DNA from: Gigaspora margarita
Lineage: Eukaryota > Glomeromycota > Glomeromycetes > Diversisporales > Gigasporaceae
Assembly (NCBI GenBank): GCA_009809945.1
Contig: WTPW01000325.1
Coordinates: 351,599 to 415,598 of the forward strand
Reading direction: 5' to 3'
DNA: 64,000 bases
Position numbers and translations under genes: made by a program. Below the pieces are notes generated by a model that saw only the letters and a list, made by a program, of their open reading frames with translations, was not told the origin of the DNA and searched no databases. How positions within the stretch are numbered: the first letter of the stretch is position 1; every line of letters starts with the position of its first letter. Positions 11,580 through 22,500 of the stretch are shown in pieces.

Positions 11580-11800
11580 CCTGATCTTATACGAGATAGA
11601 ATATTTAAACCTGGTGAATTTGTGAAAATTCGGATTCCATGCATTAATAGACAAAAAATGGACTGTCGACCTTTACCTTGTAAAATTATTCAAAAAAAAA
11701 AGCCCATATCATGTTGCCTGCCAATTCGTGGTGTTTGAACATTGTTATCCGGCGGGTGAATTTGAACCACTGGAAACTTCAGATTAGAGATTGTACCCGG
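11580..11800 (+). pseudogene. Coding remnant, possible transposon-derived C-terminal domain
   Basis: The plus strand reads FKPGEFVKIRIPCINRQKMD, then CRPLPCKII. After a frame change it reads QFVVFEHCYPAGEFEPLE before a stop. Sequences of the type G-(D/E)-F-V-x-(V/I)-x-(I/V)-P-x-x-D/N-R followed by a strand with C-Y-x-x-x-E-x-E-P occur at the ends of some integrase-like, transposon-derived proteins. That assignment is from memory of the pattern and is uncertain. The frame change shows it is not functional. Confidence 0.4.
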
Positions 11801-11890
11801 GTATAAATTGCTATTATGTAACATAGTAATTTTATTCGGATAACCCGAGTATAAATTGCTATTATGTGACATAGTAATTTTATCCGGATA
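11795..11890. repeat. 48-bp tandem duplication
   Basis: Two direct copies of a 48-bp unit beginning ACCCGGGTATAAATTGCTAT or ACCCGAGTATAAATTGCTAT. They differ at only a few positions, so the duplication is recent compared with the decayed coding remnant beside it. Confidence 0.9.
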
Positions 11891-13076
11891 AACCAAGGAG
11901 GTTTTTCCAGTCGGCGTAATCTCTAGTTCAGATTATCCACCGTTTAATTTGATTCCTTAAAACCACAATTTCATTGATTAAACCAGTTTCAAGTAAAATT
12001 ATCTCTCTTCAAGAACAAATGAAGCATTTGATGAAAACAATGTAATGAATTTATTACATGTAGAAAGGTAAAATTTTATAAAATAGATGCATGTTTATAT
12101 GAGCAAATTTATTGAATAATAGTCAATTATATATTCTATAAAATAGTGAAGACCAATTATTTAAGAAGTGAATGAAGCGAATATTTTTTTTCAACATAGA
12201 AAGACTGCTCAAATGAAAATAATTCAAAAATAAACACAATTTCATACTAAAACGTGCTCTAGTCAAAAGAATAATTCACTGTGTACAATATGGTTTAGTT
12301 GTATTTTACGTTGTCAAATGTAAAATAAATAATTTTTTCTTAGTTTGTTTGGCTTTAAAATTAGCATAAATTTAAAAAAGAACGACGAAAAATAATGATG
12401 ACATAAAGAAAAAAATGATAATCAATATTTCAATTTATTTAATGAATAAATAAAATTTTATAGCATTTTCTTCAATAATAACTATGGAACCACAAAGATA
12501 TAACTTTCTGAGTCATTGAAAATTTGTATTGGTCAAAGGAAAAATAAATACTGTCTAATGTATAAAAGTCGCTATGATGAGTGAACATATTAAAAAAAAT
12601 AAAATAAAAAATCAAACCTTTCATATTATCTGTATTTTAAATTTAAATATTGCATACTCGCACTTTCAAAGCTTTTTATATAAATACAAATGAAGAGCCT
12701 CGTTTAATTAGGCAAACTGGAGATACAAACATGCAGGTCAAGATAAAACTTGGAAAAAAATTTTGCATAAGATACTGTTACATCCTACAACAAGTGAACA
12801 TGCAATCCATGAATATAAAGTTTGCATCGCCAGACAAACTTTTAAAAAAGACTCACAATTCATTTAATATTTTTTAAATTATGTACGTAAAATTGATTTT
12901 ACTTATAAAAAAAAAAACTATTCCAAGCGAGGAAATCGACTTAACTGCTGCTTTGTAAAAAAAATTAATTGCAACATTAAAGCTAGCTTTTGTCCAAGAA
13001 ACAATTCACTATGTATAAGAATGTATGGGTGTGTTTTACGCGAATATTTGAAATTGATATTTTTATTATGAAATTC
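11891..13076. other. No supported gene
   Basis: AT-rich. A plus-strand stretch at about 12720-12860 reads weakly as KTWKKILHKILLHPTTSEHA and may be an old transposon fragment, but no family can be assigned. Similar short phrases such as CAATTCACTATGTAT recur near 12270 and 13005, hinting at a degraded repeat. Confidence 0.4.
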
Positions 13077-13255
13077 TTTTTTTTTTTTTTTTGCCTATTG
13101 TGAAGGTGTTATTTAGGGGCGACGCCTAAAACTACCGAACAACACCCCTAACTAATCTAAACTCTATACAACTATCGGTCAAGACTCCTAGTTCCTCGAA
13201 TTGGCAGGCAGAAAGAGGCGTTGAAGAGGCGTTGAAGATTTGGTCCGGGTCTCGC
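13077..13255 (-). mobile_element. Possible 3' end of a non-LTR retroelement
   Basis: A run of 16 T at 13077-13092 is followed by relatively GC-rich unique sequence (GCCTATTGTGAAGGTG, then GGGGCGACGCC) ending near 13255. Read on the minus strand, this is a 3' tail ending in poly(A), as left by a truncated LINE or a SINE. No target duplication or reverse transcriptase is visible, so the class is open. Confidence 0.4.
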
Positions 13256-13259
13256 GTTG

Positions 13260-13525
13260 TTGCTTGATTCCCCGAAAGTTAGTTCCCCGCCAGCTAATTT
13301 TCCCGACAATATATCCCCGATAGAATGTTTCATCTACAGTATAGTTTCTTGACAAGACATATCTCTAACATGACACGTTTTTGACATCCCCTTTCCTTGA
13401 CAAAACATATTTTCGAAAAGACATTTTACTAACATGATGTGTTTCAGAAAGAATATTTTTCCGATAGGACATATTTCCGATATCTCTTTTTCCGACAAGA
13501 TCTTCCCCGATTAGAAATTTCGTTT
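13260..13525. repeat. Degenerate 16-19-bp tandem array, TTCCCCGA type
   Basis: About fifteen loosely similar units such as TTTCCCGACAATATAT, TTTCTTGACAAGACATA and TTTCCGATAGGACATAT follow one another. Identity between neighbours is low, but the phase is visible throughout. No coding potential. Confidence 0.6.
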
Positions 13526-15194
13526 AAAAATAATCATTGTTGCAGCTGATGCTGAAATTTTGACCTATTTTGATACCAATTTTTTAAAATTTTTTGGGTA
13601 ATTTTGTCCGTTTTTTTTTTAGGGTTGAGTTAGGATAATGATTGGTGCCGTAATTCAAGATGCAATTTGTCGTAATGTAATAATTATTTATTGCAAAAGT
13701 CGTAATTGTAATAATAATTAAGACATACAATAATAATTACGACATATCGTAATTATTATTACAAAAACCATATCCAAATTAATTAATTAACATCTAGAAA
13801 GAGATATTAACTGATATTAACTAAAAAGACTTAACATGTCGTAATTATTACTATTTGTAGTAATTATACCAGTACGATCACGTTTCTTGTGAAACATGAA
13901 ATGTGTATAGGGATGGTTGGAATCGACTTTATCTATGTCGCTTATGCTGATTTCCTCAGAATCCTTATACGGTAAAAGTTATGATTATCGTTTATCCGTT
14001 ATTGGAAAGAAGTTAATTTTTTAATTTCAAAGGTGTAATTGGATTAGATATGTCATTATGATAAAATGGTACGTCATTTTCTGTTGATTTGAAAAGTGCT
14101 GTATGTGCGTATGTAGCGTACGAAGGAAAATTAAACTTACGATCGATAAATCTTAAATATTAAAATATTATGGTTTACGCATCGCTTTGATTATATGTGA
14201 TGATTTTCGTTATTTGAGTGATAGGCTCAATGATATTACGAATTGAATTTTTTTTTCTTCTTTTTCCTTTTTTTTTTTTTTACGATATGTAACAATTGTG
14301 TTGATATGATCATGTGCATTGTAACGTGAGTGTAAATGAGTTCAACTTTTCTGGTAAGTCTTATGCGAGAGAGCCTTATGGTGAGAATTGTGATTTCTGT
14401 TTGTCTGCTTTAAAGGGTTAAGACCCTTTGATTTGGTATATTGTATTAAAACGGTATTGATTCATATATGCGTGAAAAACATACATTAATATACGAATGT
14501 ATATGTGTATGTTGTAGCAAATATTTCAATTGATGTGAAATTTACAAACAATTATAGCCATTATCGAGATTTAATTACTTACGAACGAATTCTGCTTTAT
14601 TAAAACATGAAACTGTATTACAAATGTAAAATAGATGTACGATGCTATTATGATTATATTCGATGATCATTGTGATGATCATTATGACTGTTTTGACTAT
14701 ATACCAGAATGATCATATGAAATTTATCATTATGACGTTAAGATTATTGATTCAATAATGATGCAATACAAAGCAATTGATCATTAAATTTTTAAATTGG
14801 AATTTTGCATTTTCGTCGCAGCTTCATTTTTCATGATTTTTCTGTTTTTTTTTTTGACCTTGGGTTTATCTTTTGCTTAGTAACTAGTTTCGTTCTGCCT
14901 TGGTCAACTTACCTGCAATCACCTCGAAGGCATCACATTTTACTGACATTTGTTCTACTTACAGATGATCAATTTACAGTTAAGATATTTTGTAAATAAT
15001 ATGCTTTACTAATGACAGAAAAAATATGATTGCTGACCCAAATTTTGATTCCCTATTGTGCAAACCTTGTATAACCTTAAATGTAAGCATTATTCTATTA
15101 ATTTATAGTTAATTTAAAAAAAAATCTGACCGACCAACCCATGTTTTAGATTCCTTGTAATGCAAACCAAATAATAACTTTATGTGACCTTAGG
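13526..15194. other. No supported gene; TAATTATTA-rich tract
   Basis: 13640-13870 is dense in TAATTATTATTAC and CGTAATTATTA motifs in both orientations, beginning near GGTGCCGTAATT. The same kind of sequence recurs at 21.31-21.65 kb, ending in the complement TTACGGCACC, which suggests a common inverted-repeat family. The remainder to 15194 holds no supportable gene. Confidence 0.45.
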
Positions 15195-15434
15195 ACTTTG
15201 AATTTAAAAATTCGTTTAACGTCACCAATGGAGCTCCCCACGACATTAAACAAGCCAATAGAAAACAAGTATAAAAAATATAAAAAACACAAAAAAAAAA
15301 CCTGATATGAATGAACCCAAATCAGGTGCATTTTGAACCTAATTTAGGTCTGTTTAATTTTAGTGTTTGTTTACCCCCTCCCCCCTTAAGCAAATATGAA
15401 AAAAAGTGACGTTAAATGAATCTTTAAATTCAAC
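15195..15434. mobile_element. 240-bp inverted-repeat element
   Basis: The left end carries TTTGAATTTAAAAATTCG then TTTAACGTCAC. The right end carries GTGACGTTAAATGAATCTTT then AAATTCAA, the inverted copy. The spacer is non-coding. No clear target duplication. Confidence 0.6.
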
Positions 15435-15957
15435 CGGCCCTTAACCGAAATCGGTATGAAGTTTAATTTGTTCACTTTAATGACTACGTTTCAAGAAAAT
15501 GTTGAATGTTTAATGTATAATTATTTAAATTCTGTTCAGTCCTTTTCGTTTTGCATTACCCACTGATTAAATTTTTTAATTTTTCTCCAATATTCTCATC
15601 TGGTGTCACCAATGAATTTTACAGGAGGGTCCCTATAATTCCAGGTAGGATGTGTCGGATCTAGGTCGGCGTTTAGTCCAAGTTGTTAGTAAGTTTTATA
15701 GCAAAATTATCAGCTGGGCATTTTTTACTTAATAAATGGATATGATTTATTAGTAAATTTTTTATAATCTTTGGGCCAAAATTAATCAATTCCGATCCTG
15801 CTGATCATGATCCGATGCACTTCGAAGTCTTCCGACCAGAAATTTTGGGGGCGTCCTGTATGAGTTGTCACCCGATAGAGAATATAACCCTTAAACCAAA
15901 ATAATGATCGTACTGGTCCTGCACAGCATCACACGCTGCACAGCTAGCCTAATTATT

Positions 15958-16232
15958 AGGTTACGCAAAGTTAATTTTTCATTTTGCATATCAAAATTTC
16001 GACGGTTGGATATTTTTTTTGTTAAAAAAAAAAACTTTGCATGGTCTAATTAATTCATGTCACATCTAAGGTCATGCAAAGTTAATTCTTCGGTTTGCAT
16101 AACATGGAATTAGAAAATTTTGGTTTTATTTTATCAGACCTATCGGGTAATTCTGGAAAATTAAGCATTATTGGATGACACTGGAGAAAAAATTAAAATA
16201 CAAAAATGGAATAATTAACTTTGCGTAGTCTT
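15958..16232. mobile_element. 275-bp inverted-repeat MITE, TACGCAAAGTTAAT family
   Basis: Left end AGGTTACGCAAAGTTAAT and right end ATTAACTTTGCGTAGTCTT are inverted. A third, internal copy (GGTCATGCAAAGTTAAT) starts near 16071, so the subterminal repeat is duplicated. Non-coding. Confidence 0.65.
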
Positions 16233-16282
16233 ATAAATAAATATATGTACATACTATATGCAAATAGCAATTATAATAACAT

Positions 16283-16442
16283 GTGGGGGGCTCCACAGCA
16301 AATGTTGGTGATACCAAAAAAAAATTTTTTTAGTAAAAACTTTATTTTTGCAAAAATGAGACTATTTAGAACACAATATCAAAAAACTACAGAAAAAAAT
16401 TTTTTAGTCTATCACCACCTTTTGCTATGGAGCCCCCCAAAT
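16283..16442. mobile_element. 160-bp MITE with GGGGGGCTCC ends
   Basis: TGGGGGGCTCCACAGCAAAT at the left is mirrored by CTATGGAGCCCCCCAA at the right. TTGGTGATA and TATCACCA sit just inside, and the whole element could form one hairpin. No target duplication could be defined. Confidence 0.7.
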
Positions 16443-16609
16443 ATTACAAGTAAATAAATTTTACCATCTTAGGTAGCATTCCTATAAAAAATTGTTCATT
16501 TGACTAATCAAAATTTAGGATCAGGTGTAATGTAATAGTCAAAACAAGGGGTCATCTTATGAAATTAGCACATCCCCCAAAACAATGTGTTTTGTTTTCT
16601 AAGTAAAAA

Positions 16610-16820
16610 ATTTATACAAATGTATAAGTATTACAAAATACATTTCTGAATGGACAAGCGAAGTAAGTGAATCAAAGATCATGCGGCTTAGCCTATTTTA
16701 TTAGGTTTGCATCCAAATGTGGAGTCACGTGCTTAATACATAGTAATAATTTTATATACATTTTTTTTTTTTTTTTTGCATAAATAAGACTAGCTCATTA
16801 CTAATCGAACTTTAGGCTAT
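16610..16820. repeat. DIRS left inverted terminal repeat
   Basis: This is an inverted copy of the right end. The shared core includes CTATTTTATTAGGTTTGC, AATGTGGAGT, TGCTTAATACATAGTAATAA and GACTAGCTCATTAC. The outermost 50 bp differ from the right end and are instead mirrored in the internal complementary region. Confidence 0.9.
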
Positions 16821-16862
16821 TAATTAACTCATTTATTATTGCGGGAGGGTTGTGGTGGGAAT

Positions 16863-16975
16863 GATGATCTTTGATTCACTTACTTTGCTTGTCCATTCAC
16901 AAATGTATTTCGTAATACTCATACATTTGTATAAATGAACTTCACTCATAAGTGAATCACAGATCATGTGGCTAT
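16863..16975. repeat. DIRS internal complementary region
   Basis: The first half (to about 16934) is the complement of the left terminus, including GTCCATTCA and TACATTTGTATA. The second half (from about 16930, TAAATGAACTTCACTCATAA) is the complement of the right terminus at 21018-21060. The joint between the halves is therefore a copy of the junction expected in the circular replication intermediate. Confidence 0.88.
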
Positions 16976-17975
16976 TGTGGAGTAGGATTCTTATTACTAT
17001 TGGCTGAAGACAGGATACCATGTGCCACCTTCGTTCTTTGAATCATCAGAGTAACACCTCTTTGGTAAAATTGTTGGTATGTTCCGTGGCTAGACCAGTT
17101 CTCTATCGCTAGAATAGTAGATAAATCCATGCCAGAAGTTTGTGCGTAAAAGGCTGCAAGTGCTCTTGCGTCTATGGCTTTCAGATATGGAGAAGCTTCC
17201 GAAAGGATTTCTTTAATCCAGTTAGCAACTGTGGAAGTTGCAAGGGGTTTGTGGTTTGTAGAAGTAAGTAACAGACAAGATTTTTGCTCCGTTGTGATTT
17301 GCCAAGACTCTGTGCATTTTAAGAAGGTATTTACTGCAATTAAGAGGGATATTTCAGGTAATTCTTTGTAATCTTCTACATAAATTTGTTTGGTTTGAGG
17401 TTTATTCCCTCCATGTGCTATTGAGATCTTATGTTCTTTAGAATTTCTTATGAAGAACATTACACCCTCGTCCATTAATTTGCAGGAGGTAAGGTCTATA
17501 CAAGCTAAGTCCGAAGGGCAACTAGCAGTGGTTATGGCTAATAAAAAGGCTATTTTTCGTAGTAGGTAAAAAATGTTCATTGAATTGTTATCACCAAATG
17601 AGGACCCCGAAATATACATAGATAGGTCAGGTTAATTATAGAGTTACTAAAAAAGGAAAGATCTGCAGAAAAAACTTCAAAAATAAGCAAAAAATTACTA
17701 TAAATAGAAAAAATCTGCATAAAAAACCTCAAAAATAAGCAAACTTATACCTGACCTATCTATGTATATTTTGGGGTCCTGCCAAATGAGCGGATTTTGT
17801 CGAATGTGGGAGTTAGATCCACCACGCTCTCTTCAGGAGAATTTGGTGGGTTTCTATTATAGACACCTCTCATTATTTTAATAATCATAAGGTGTAAGCC
17901 CACAGGTGAAGAGTCTATCCATTTGTGAATTTCGCTTATTGCCGATCTGTAGCTGGCAATCGTATTGTATGCCAT
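16972..17975 (-). pseudogene. DIRS tyrosine recombinase, interrupted by a MITE
   Basis: The recombinase reads from MAYNTIASYRSAISEIHKW near 17975 to FDKIRSFG at about 17790, is cut by a 180-bp MITE (17601-17780), and resumes at GDNNSMNIFYLLRKIAFLLA. The catalytic core has LLAITTASCPSDLACIDL, where the first catalytic arginine of the usual RPSDL block is cysteine. DARALAA holds the second arginine, and WSSHGTYQQFYQR holds the nucleophilic tyrosine. A C-to-T change in an arginine codon would explain the cysteine. This domain would join the circular DNA intermediate to the genome. Both the insertion and the missing arginine would abolish activity. Confidence 0.88.
17601..17780. mobile_element. 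AGGACCCC MITE, copy 1 (180 bp)
   Basis: The element begins AGGACCCCGAAATATACATA and ends with the inverted TATGTATATTTTGGGGTCCT. GATAGGTCAGG lies just inside. The flanks ACCAAATG and GCCAAATG form an 8-bp target duplication with one change. It interrupts the recombinase frame exactly, so the empty site can be read across the flanks. A second copy lies at 51507-51682. Confidence 0.92.
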
Positions 17976-18016
17976 TCCTGCATTGAGTTGATCTTCTACA
18001 AATTCGATTATGTCAT

Positions 18017-20134
18017 TTAAAGGGCAAGTAATGGGATCGGTTTGTTTCTTATTGCACCAAGAAATCTATTGTTTAATATTTGATGACATGGTTTTCGAGG
18101 AATTGGCGTCATAAGCTGCCTAGTATAATTTAATAGCTCTTTCTGAAAGGTCCTGGTTCGCAAGGCGTGACCTAATATACGTGCTACACATAGTTCCCAT
18201 TTTGTCACCCGAAGGTGTTGCTGATAGTCTCCCATCGGTATGGTTGAGTTCTGAGAAATTAGTTTGGGAAAATCGTCCAAAAGAGATAGGAGTGTTGGAA
18301 ACCACGGTGCTGATGGCCAGCGTGGGAAGATCAGTACTATTGTTATCCGCTCTCTGATAACCTTGTTTAACACTTTGTGCAATAGGATCCAAGGAGGGTT
18401 GGCCCATACTTTCCACCCCTTCCATGGGAAAATGACTGCATCTGTAGCTATTGCTTTCGGGTCCAGTTTCCATGACATGTAGGTCAGTGTCAGATGGTTC
18501 TTGGAGTCCACAAATATGTCTATATTCCTCGTTCCCCATATATGCTCTATTTGGTTGAAAACTTTCTGTGATAGTGACCAATTGTGATGATCCATTTTCA
18601 GATGTGAGGCTTGATCTGCTATAAAGTTCAGATGTCCTGGGATATGTTTGGCTTTCAATATTATTTGATGATGAAGACACTCTATCCATAGTGATTCTGC
18701 TAGAAGACTCATCTGAGTTGAAATTGTTACTCCCTGATTGTTTATGTATGTCACTATAGTCATATTGTCGCTCTTGATTAGAACTGTTTGATTTCTGATC
18801 TGGATCCATTTGTTCAGAGCATTTTTTACGGCCAATAATTCTAGTAGATTTATGTGGTGCTTGCTCTTGTAATAGTTCCACAGTTCTGATATTACTACTC
18901 CATTCAGAACTGCGCCCATCCCGTTTTGGAGGCATCTGTATAAACTGTCGCGGTAGGTTCTATTTTGACTTTTTTCCATTCCATTGTGTTAGATTGTGTA
19001 TTCATGAATTCAGCTGTATCAAGCTCTCCTTCGACAGATTCACCATGGTATTCCATCCCCTGTTCCTTAGGGCTAGGTTCTTGTCCCTGAGAAGGGCCCT
19101 TGAGAAGAGTTTTATAGGGTAGAGAGCTTCTGCTGTAGCACTCAACTTCCCCAATACTGCTGCCAACTTTCGTATATGTACTGTGCCCATTAATCTTATT
19201 CTTCTGCATTCCCAGATGATATCTGTCATCTTTCTTTTTGGGATCTTGAGAATCATGTCCATTGAGCTTATTTCAAATCCCAGAAATTTGATTGTTGTTG
19301 TCGGTGATATTTGAGACTTCTCTTCATTTATTATGAATCCATGGTATTCTAGCATCCCATTGACCCTGCGGGTATGTTCGTGTGCTAGATTTTTTGATTC
19401 TGCTAAAATTAGAATGTCATCTAAGTAGGTAATCAATCTGATTCCCTGGGTCCTGAGAATCTTCATTACTGGCTTCAGAATCTTGGTGAAGATTCTGGGA
19501 CTTGTTGTAAGTCCAAAGGACAAGGCCATGAACGCATAGCGTGTATCTTGGAGATCAAAGGCGAAAAAAGCTCTGGTGTTTGGTGCTAGAGAAATGTGAT
19601 AGAATGCATTTTTTATATCTATCTTTGTCATATAATCTCCTGGTTTCAATAATGATTTTACTAATTGAATGCTCTCCATTTTGAATTTTTGATGACGAAT
19701 GTAGGTATTTAACTGACGAAGGTCTATTACCGGATAAACATCTCCTGTTTTTTTGGGTACTAGGAAGATTTGAACAGAAAACAAGGAACGTTTGATAGAA
19801 ACTTTATTATTGCTTTTTGCTTGATAAGGTTCTTGATTTCTTTTTCTAGCAAGGATCTTTCTTGTAGTGATCTTTCTTGGTAGGTTAGTGGTTGTATTCG
19901 TAAACTTGGTAAGCTTTGCCATGTGGGTTTGTAACCATTCTTTATAATTTTCGTTGTCCATGATTCGCCAATCATATTGATCCATCTTTGGTGAAAGAGA
20001 GACAATCTTGCCCCCACATCGTTCTTTATTGACGAGATTGTAATTGGGAATCGTTCTGAGAAAAATTTTGATTTTGTTTCCATCGCGTTGTATTTTGAGA
20101 CCCTAAGTTTGGTATATTGCGCTAGAAGTTCCAT
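18017..20134 (-). pseudogene. DIRS reverse transcriptase, RNase H and methyltransferase-like region
   Basis: The reverse transcriptase occupies about 19985-19002. It has VYPVIDLRQLN, the first catalytic aspartate in KIDIKNAFYHISL, the FGLTTSPRIFTK block and the active-site YLDD in ITYLDDILIL. RNase H follows with VYTDAS, the glutamate in NLLELLAVKNAL, IKSDNMT and a late aspartate in ADQASH. A one-base frameshift near 18920 separates VYTDASKTGWA from GAVLNGVVISELW. Downstream, near 18410-18390, VWANPPWILLHKV carries the NPPW motif of the adenine-methyltransferase-like domain found in many DIRS elements. The frameshift and the split from the gag frames make the polyprotein inactive. Confidence 0.9.
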
Positions 20135-20822
20135 CCTCTATTAGATCTATTCTGCTGCAATGGTTTATTCTTGAACCCTGTCTGTGAGAATTGTGCACAT
20201 CTGTTCTGCCAGGTAGCGTCATTGAAAAATTTTGTTTCCTCATTTTTTGCTTTAATAACATCTTTAAGCTTTTCTGCAAATAGGGGTTCTACATCTGACT
20301 TTGTCTGGTGAGTAGGATATATGCATTTAATCGTGTGTTCTTCACGTTGTTCACTAATATATGAAAGAGAGTCCAGAAGTAGAGTTATTGATGAGAGAAG
20401 TGATGTTTCCATGTATTCCCAGATCTCCAGCACCTGTTTATTTTGTGTGTCTAGTTTGTTTGATACAAGGTGCGAATTGCGTTGTCCAATGGTCTAAGAA
20501 TCGATGAGGTACGGTATGAAACCCGTTGTAGAGTTTTGTCCATTTCCTTTGCCACTTTTCACATTCGTTTAGCCAGTTCCTTATCCATGGGTAGTGGTGT
20601 AAACTTGATAAGGGCAATTCGTGAAAATGTTTGAAGAATAAGTTGTCGTGTTTCATTCAGCAGTTTATGTTCTTTATAAATTTTTGTAGGGAGTTTACCC
20701 ATCTCTTCCGTTGGAATGAATGACGCGCTATTTTCATTAGTAATGTCCTGTTCTTCATCTGAGACTTGATGTTTATCATCTTGTATTGAGTTTTGAGCTA
20801 TATCTATGCTTAAGTCGTTCAT
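20122..20822 (-). pseudogene. DIRS gag-like region, frameshifted
   Basis: The first coding part of the DIRS element, beginning at the ATG at 20822 (MNDLSIDIAQNSIQDDKHQV) and continuing through at least two further frames to 20122. The product is acidic at first, then basic and helical, and ends with a segment containing NRCAQFSQTGFKNKPLQQN, consistent with a nucleic-acid-binding gag-like protein. No zinc knuckle is visible. Frame changes near 20600 and 20435 make it non-functional. Identification depends mainly on its position upstream of the reverse transcriptase. Confidence 0.65.
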
Positions 20823-20889
20823 TAATAAAATTAAGGAGTGTAAGAAACTTTGGGTTGTCTAAAGTTGCGGACAGCAAACCAAAATAAAA

Positions 20890-21060
20890 CAGCCTAAAGA
20901 TCGATTTGTAATGAGCTAGTCTTATTTATGCAAAAAAAAAAAAAATGTATATAAAATTATTACTATGTATTAAGCACGTAACTCCACATTTGGACGCAAA
21001 CCTAATAAAATAGGCTAAGTCACATAATCTGCGATTTACTTATGAGCGAAGTTCATTTAC
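20890..21060. repeat. DIRS right inverted terminal repeat
   Basis: The complement of the left repeat, from AGCCTAAAGATCGATTTGTA through CAAACCTAATAAAATAGGCT. The final stretch, ending GAAGTTCATTTA near 21059, is matched by the second half of the internal complementary region. Confidence 0.9.
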
Positions 21061-22189
21061 ATGTAAAATTAAAGCTAAGAAAACCACATTATAATTAGGG
21101 TTAGGGTTAGAAAAATATAATGGCTATGTTATAGCTATTAGTAAAATTTTATAAAGAACATTTTTAATTATAATGCAATCGATGATTTTCTAATAAAAAT
21201 TTAGAGCTATCCCTGTTTTTTGTAAAAAAAAAATAAAAAAATAAAAAAAAAAGTGAGTCTTGCTTCGATTTTTATGTTATGCCTGATTTTAAAATTCGAT
21301 TGGTTAAATAAAAATATAAGCAATATTTTTAACTGCATTAAATAATTGATAATAACTAATAGTAACTGCATGTAGTAATTATTACTATGTGTAGTAATTA
21401 CAGTATATAATTACATGCTGTAATAATTACTACAGTCATAATAATTACTCAATGTTGTAATAATTACTACATGTAACAATTTGTATGTAGTAATTATTAC
21501 ATGTTGTAATTATTACACATGTCATACTTGTCATAATAATTATGATATTTAGTAATATTTACTACAATTATGGTTTTAAAAAGTCCATGTTAAAATATAT
21601 GTCATAAATATAATTGTTGTAATTGGCTATTTACGGCACCATACTTAGGTCAGATATCATGTGATTCTGCTCTACCCCTATATTTAGTAGTTTTTGTAAA
21701 ACTTTACTCCTCTGTAAATTGTTTGGGGTCCTGGCTATATAACCAGGGGCAATTTAACAATAGTCTAATATTTATTATTAAATTTTAATTTTTTTTCAAA
21801 AAATTTTTAGTATACAGTATGCTAAAAATATTATAACAACTTAAACATTTATTAAGTAAACATAAACAAAGCTAAATTTTTACTATATTTTATTTATATT
21901 TTAAATACATTTAAGTAAAATTCATAAGTTTCTATATAAAGTATAATGGAGACAAAATTCTGGGATTCTAAATTGTCATTGATTTATATTTCAATTGGTC
22001 ATATTTGAAATTGTTAAGATTCTTAAAATCTATAGAATCTCCAATTTTCATGCAACATTGATGATCTGCAAAAGCCATATCTTTTTACAAAGTGCAATAA
22101 ATCATACTTTTATTTTTTAATCATCAGTAAATTGAATATTTTATATGCAATGAATGCATAATTAACAGATTTTTATTGTATAAATTCTG
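21061..22189. other. No supported gene; repeat-like AT tract
   Basis: Contains one short TTAGGGTTAGGGTTAG near 21098, a TAATTATTAC-rich block at about 21350-21560, and TGGCTATTTACGGCACC near 21627. The last two recur in similar form around 26.64-26.73 and 27.41-27.60 kb. No coding sequence is supported. Confidence 0.5.
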
Positions 22190-22500
22190 TGTTTCTGATT
22201 TACAGACAAACTTACTTGTTTAATGATTAATTCACAAAAAATTTCAAATTTACATGTAGTTTATTTTCTAATAACTCAATTTACAAATAAACTTTTTTAT
22301 TAATTATAATAACAGTTCTGTATCTGAAATGACAATGACTAAAATTATGTTGTCAATAAAATAAGCTATTTGTGAAATTAATTGTTTGTATAATGAGCTT
22401 GCTTGCAAATTAATCATCAGTAAAATAGCTTGCCTGTAAATCAATTGTCTATAAACTAAGTTGTTAGTGAAATGATTGTCAATAAAATAAACAGAGCTAA
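22190..22500. repeat. Degenerate 17-20-bp tandem array
   Basis: Loose units such as TTGTCAATAAAATAAGC, TTTGTGAAATTAATTG and CATCAGTAAAATAGCTTG repeat across the interval. The shared scheme is TGTCAxTAAAATxx. Non-coding. Confidence 0.5.

Larger units (their letters stand above)
16610..21060 (-). mobile_element. DIRS-type tyrosine-recombinase retrotransposon, degenerate
   Basis: A 4.45-kb element transcribed on the minus strand. It keeps the structural hallmarks of DIRS elements: inverted terminal repeats at both ends and an internal complementary region that pairs with both outermost ends. The gene order is gag-like, reverse transcriptase, RNase H, a methyltransferase-like segment with NPPW, then tyrosine recombinase. 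DIRS elements replicate through a circular intermediate and integrate with the recombinase, leaving no target duplication, and none is seen here. Several frameshifts and an inserted MITE show that this copy is dead. The ends were set from the match of 16863-16975 to both termini. Confidence 0.92.

Noticed and set aside
12650..12877. 75-codon plus-strand frame
   Set aside because: The more protein-like reading is in a different frame and is itself short and broken, so no gene is supported.
18120..18935. 271-codon frame on the minus strand
   Set aside because: It overlaps the RNase H and methyltransferase-like frame in another phase and shows serine/threonine-rich, domain-free sequence, so it is a shadow.
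21095..21112. Interstitial telomere repeat
   Set aside because: Only about two and a half TTAGGG units are present, too few to distinguish from chance in this sequence.
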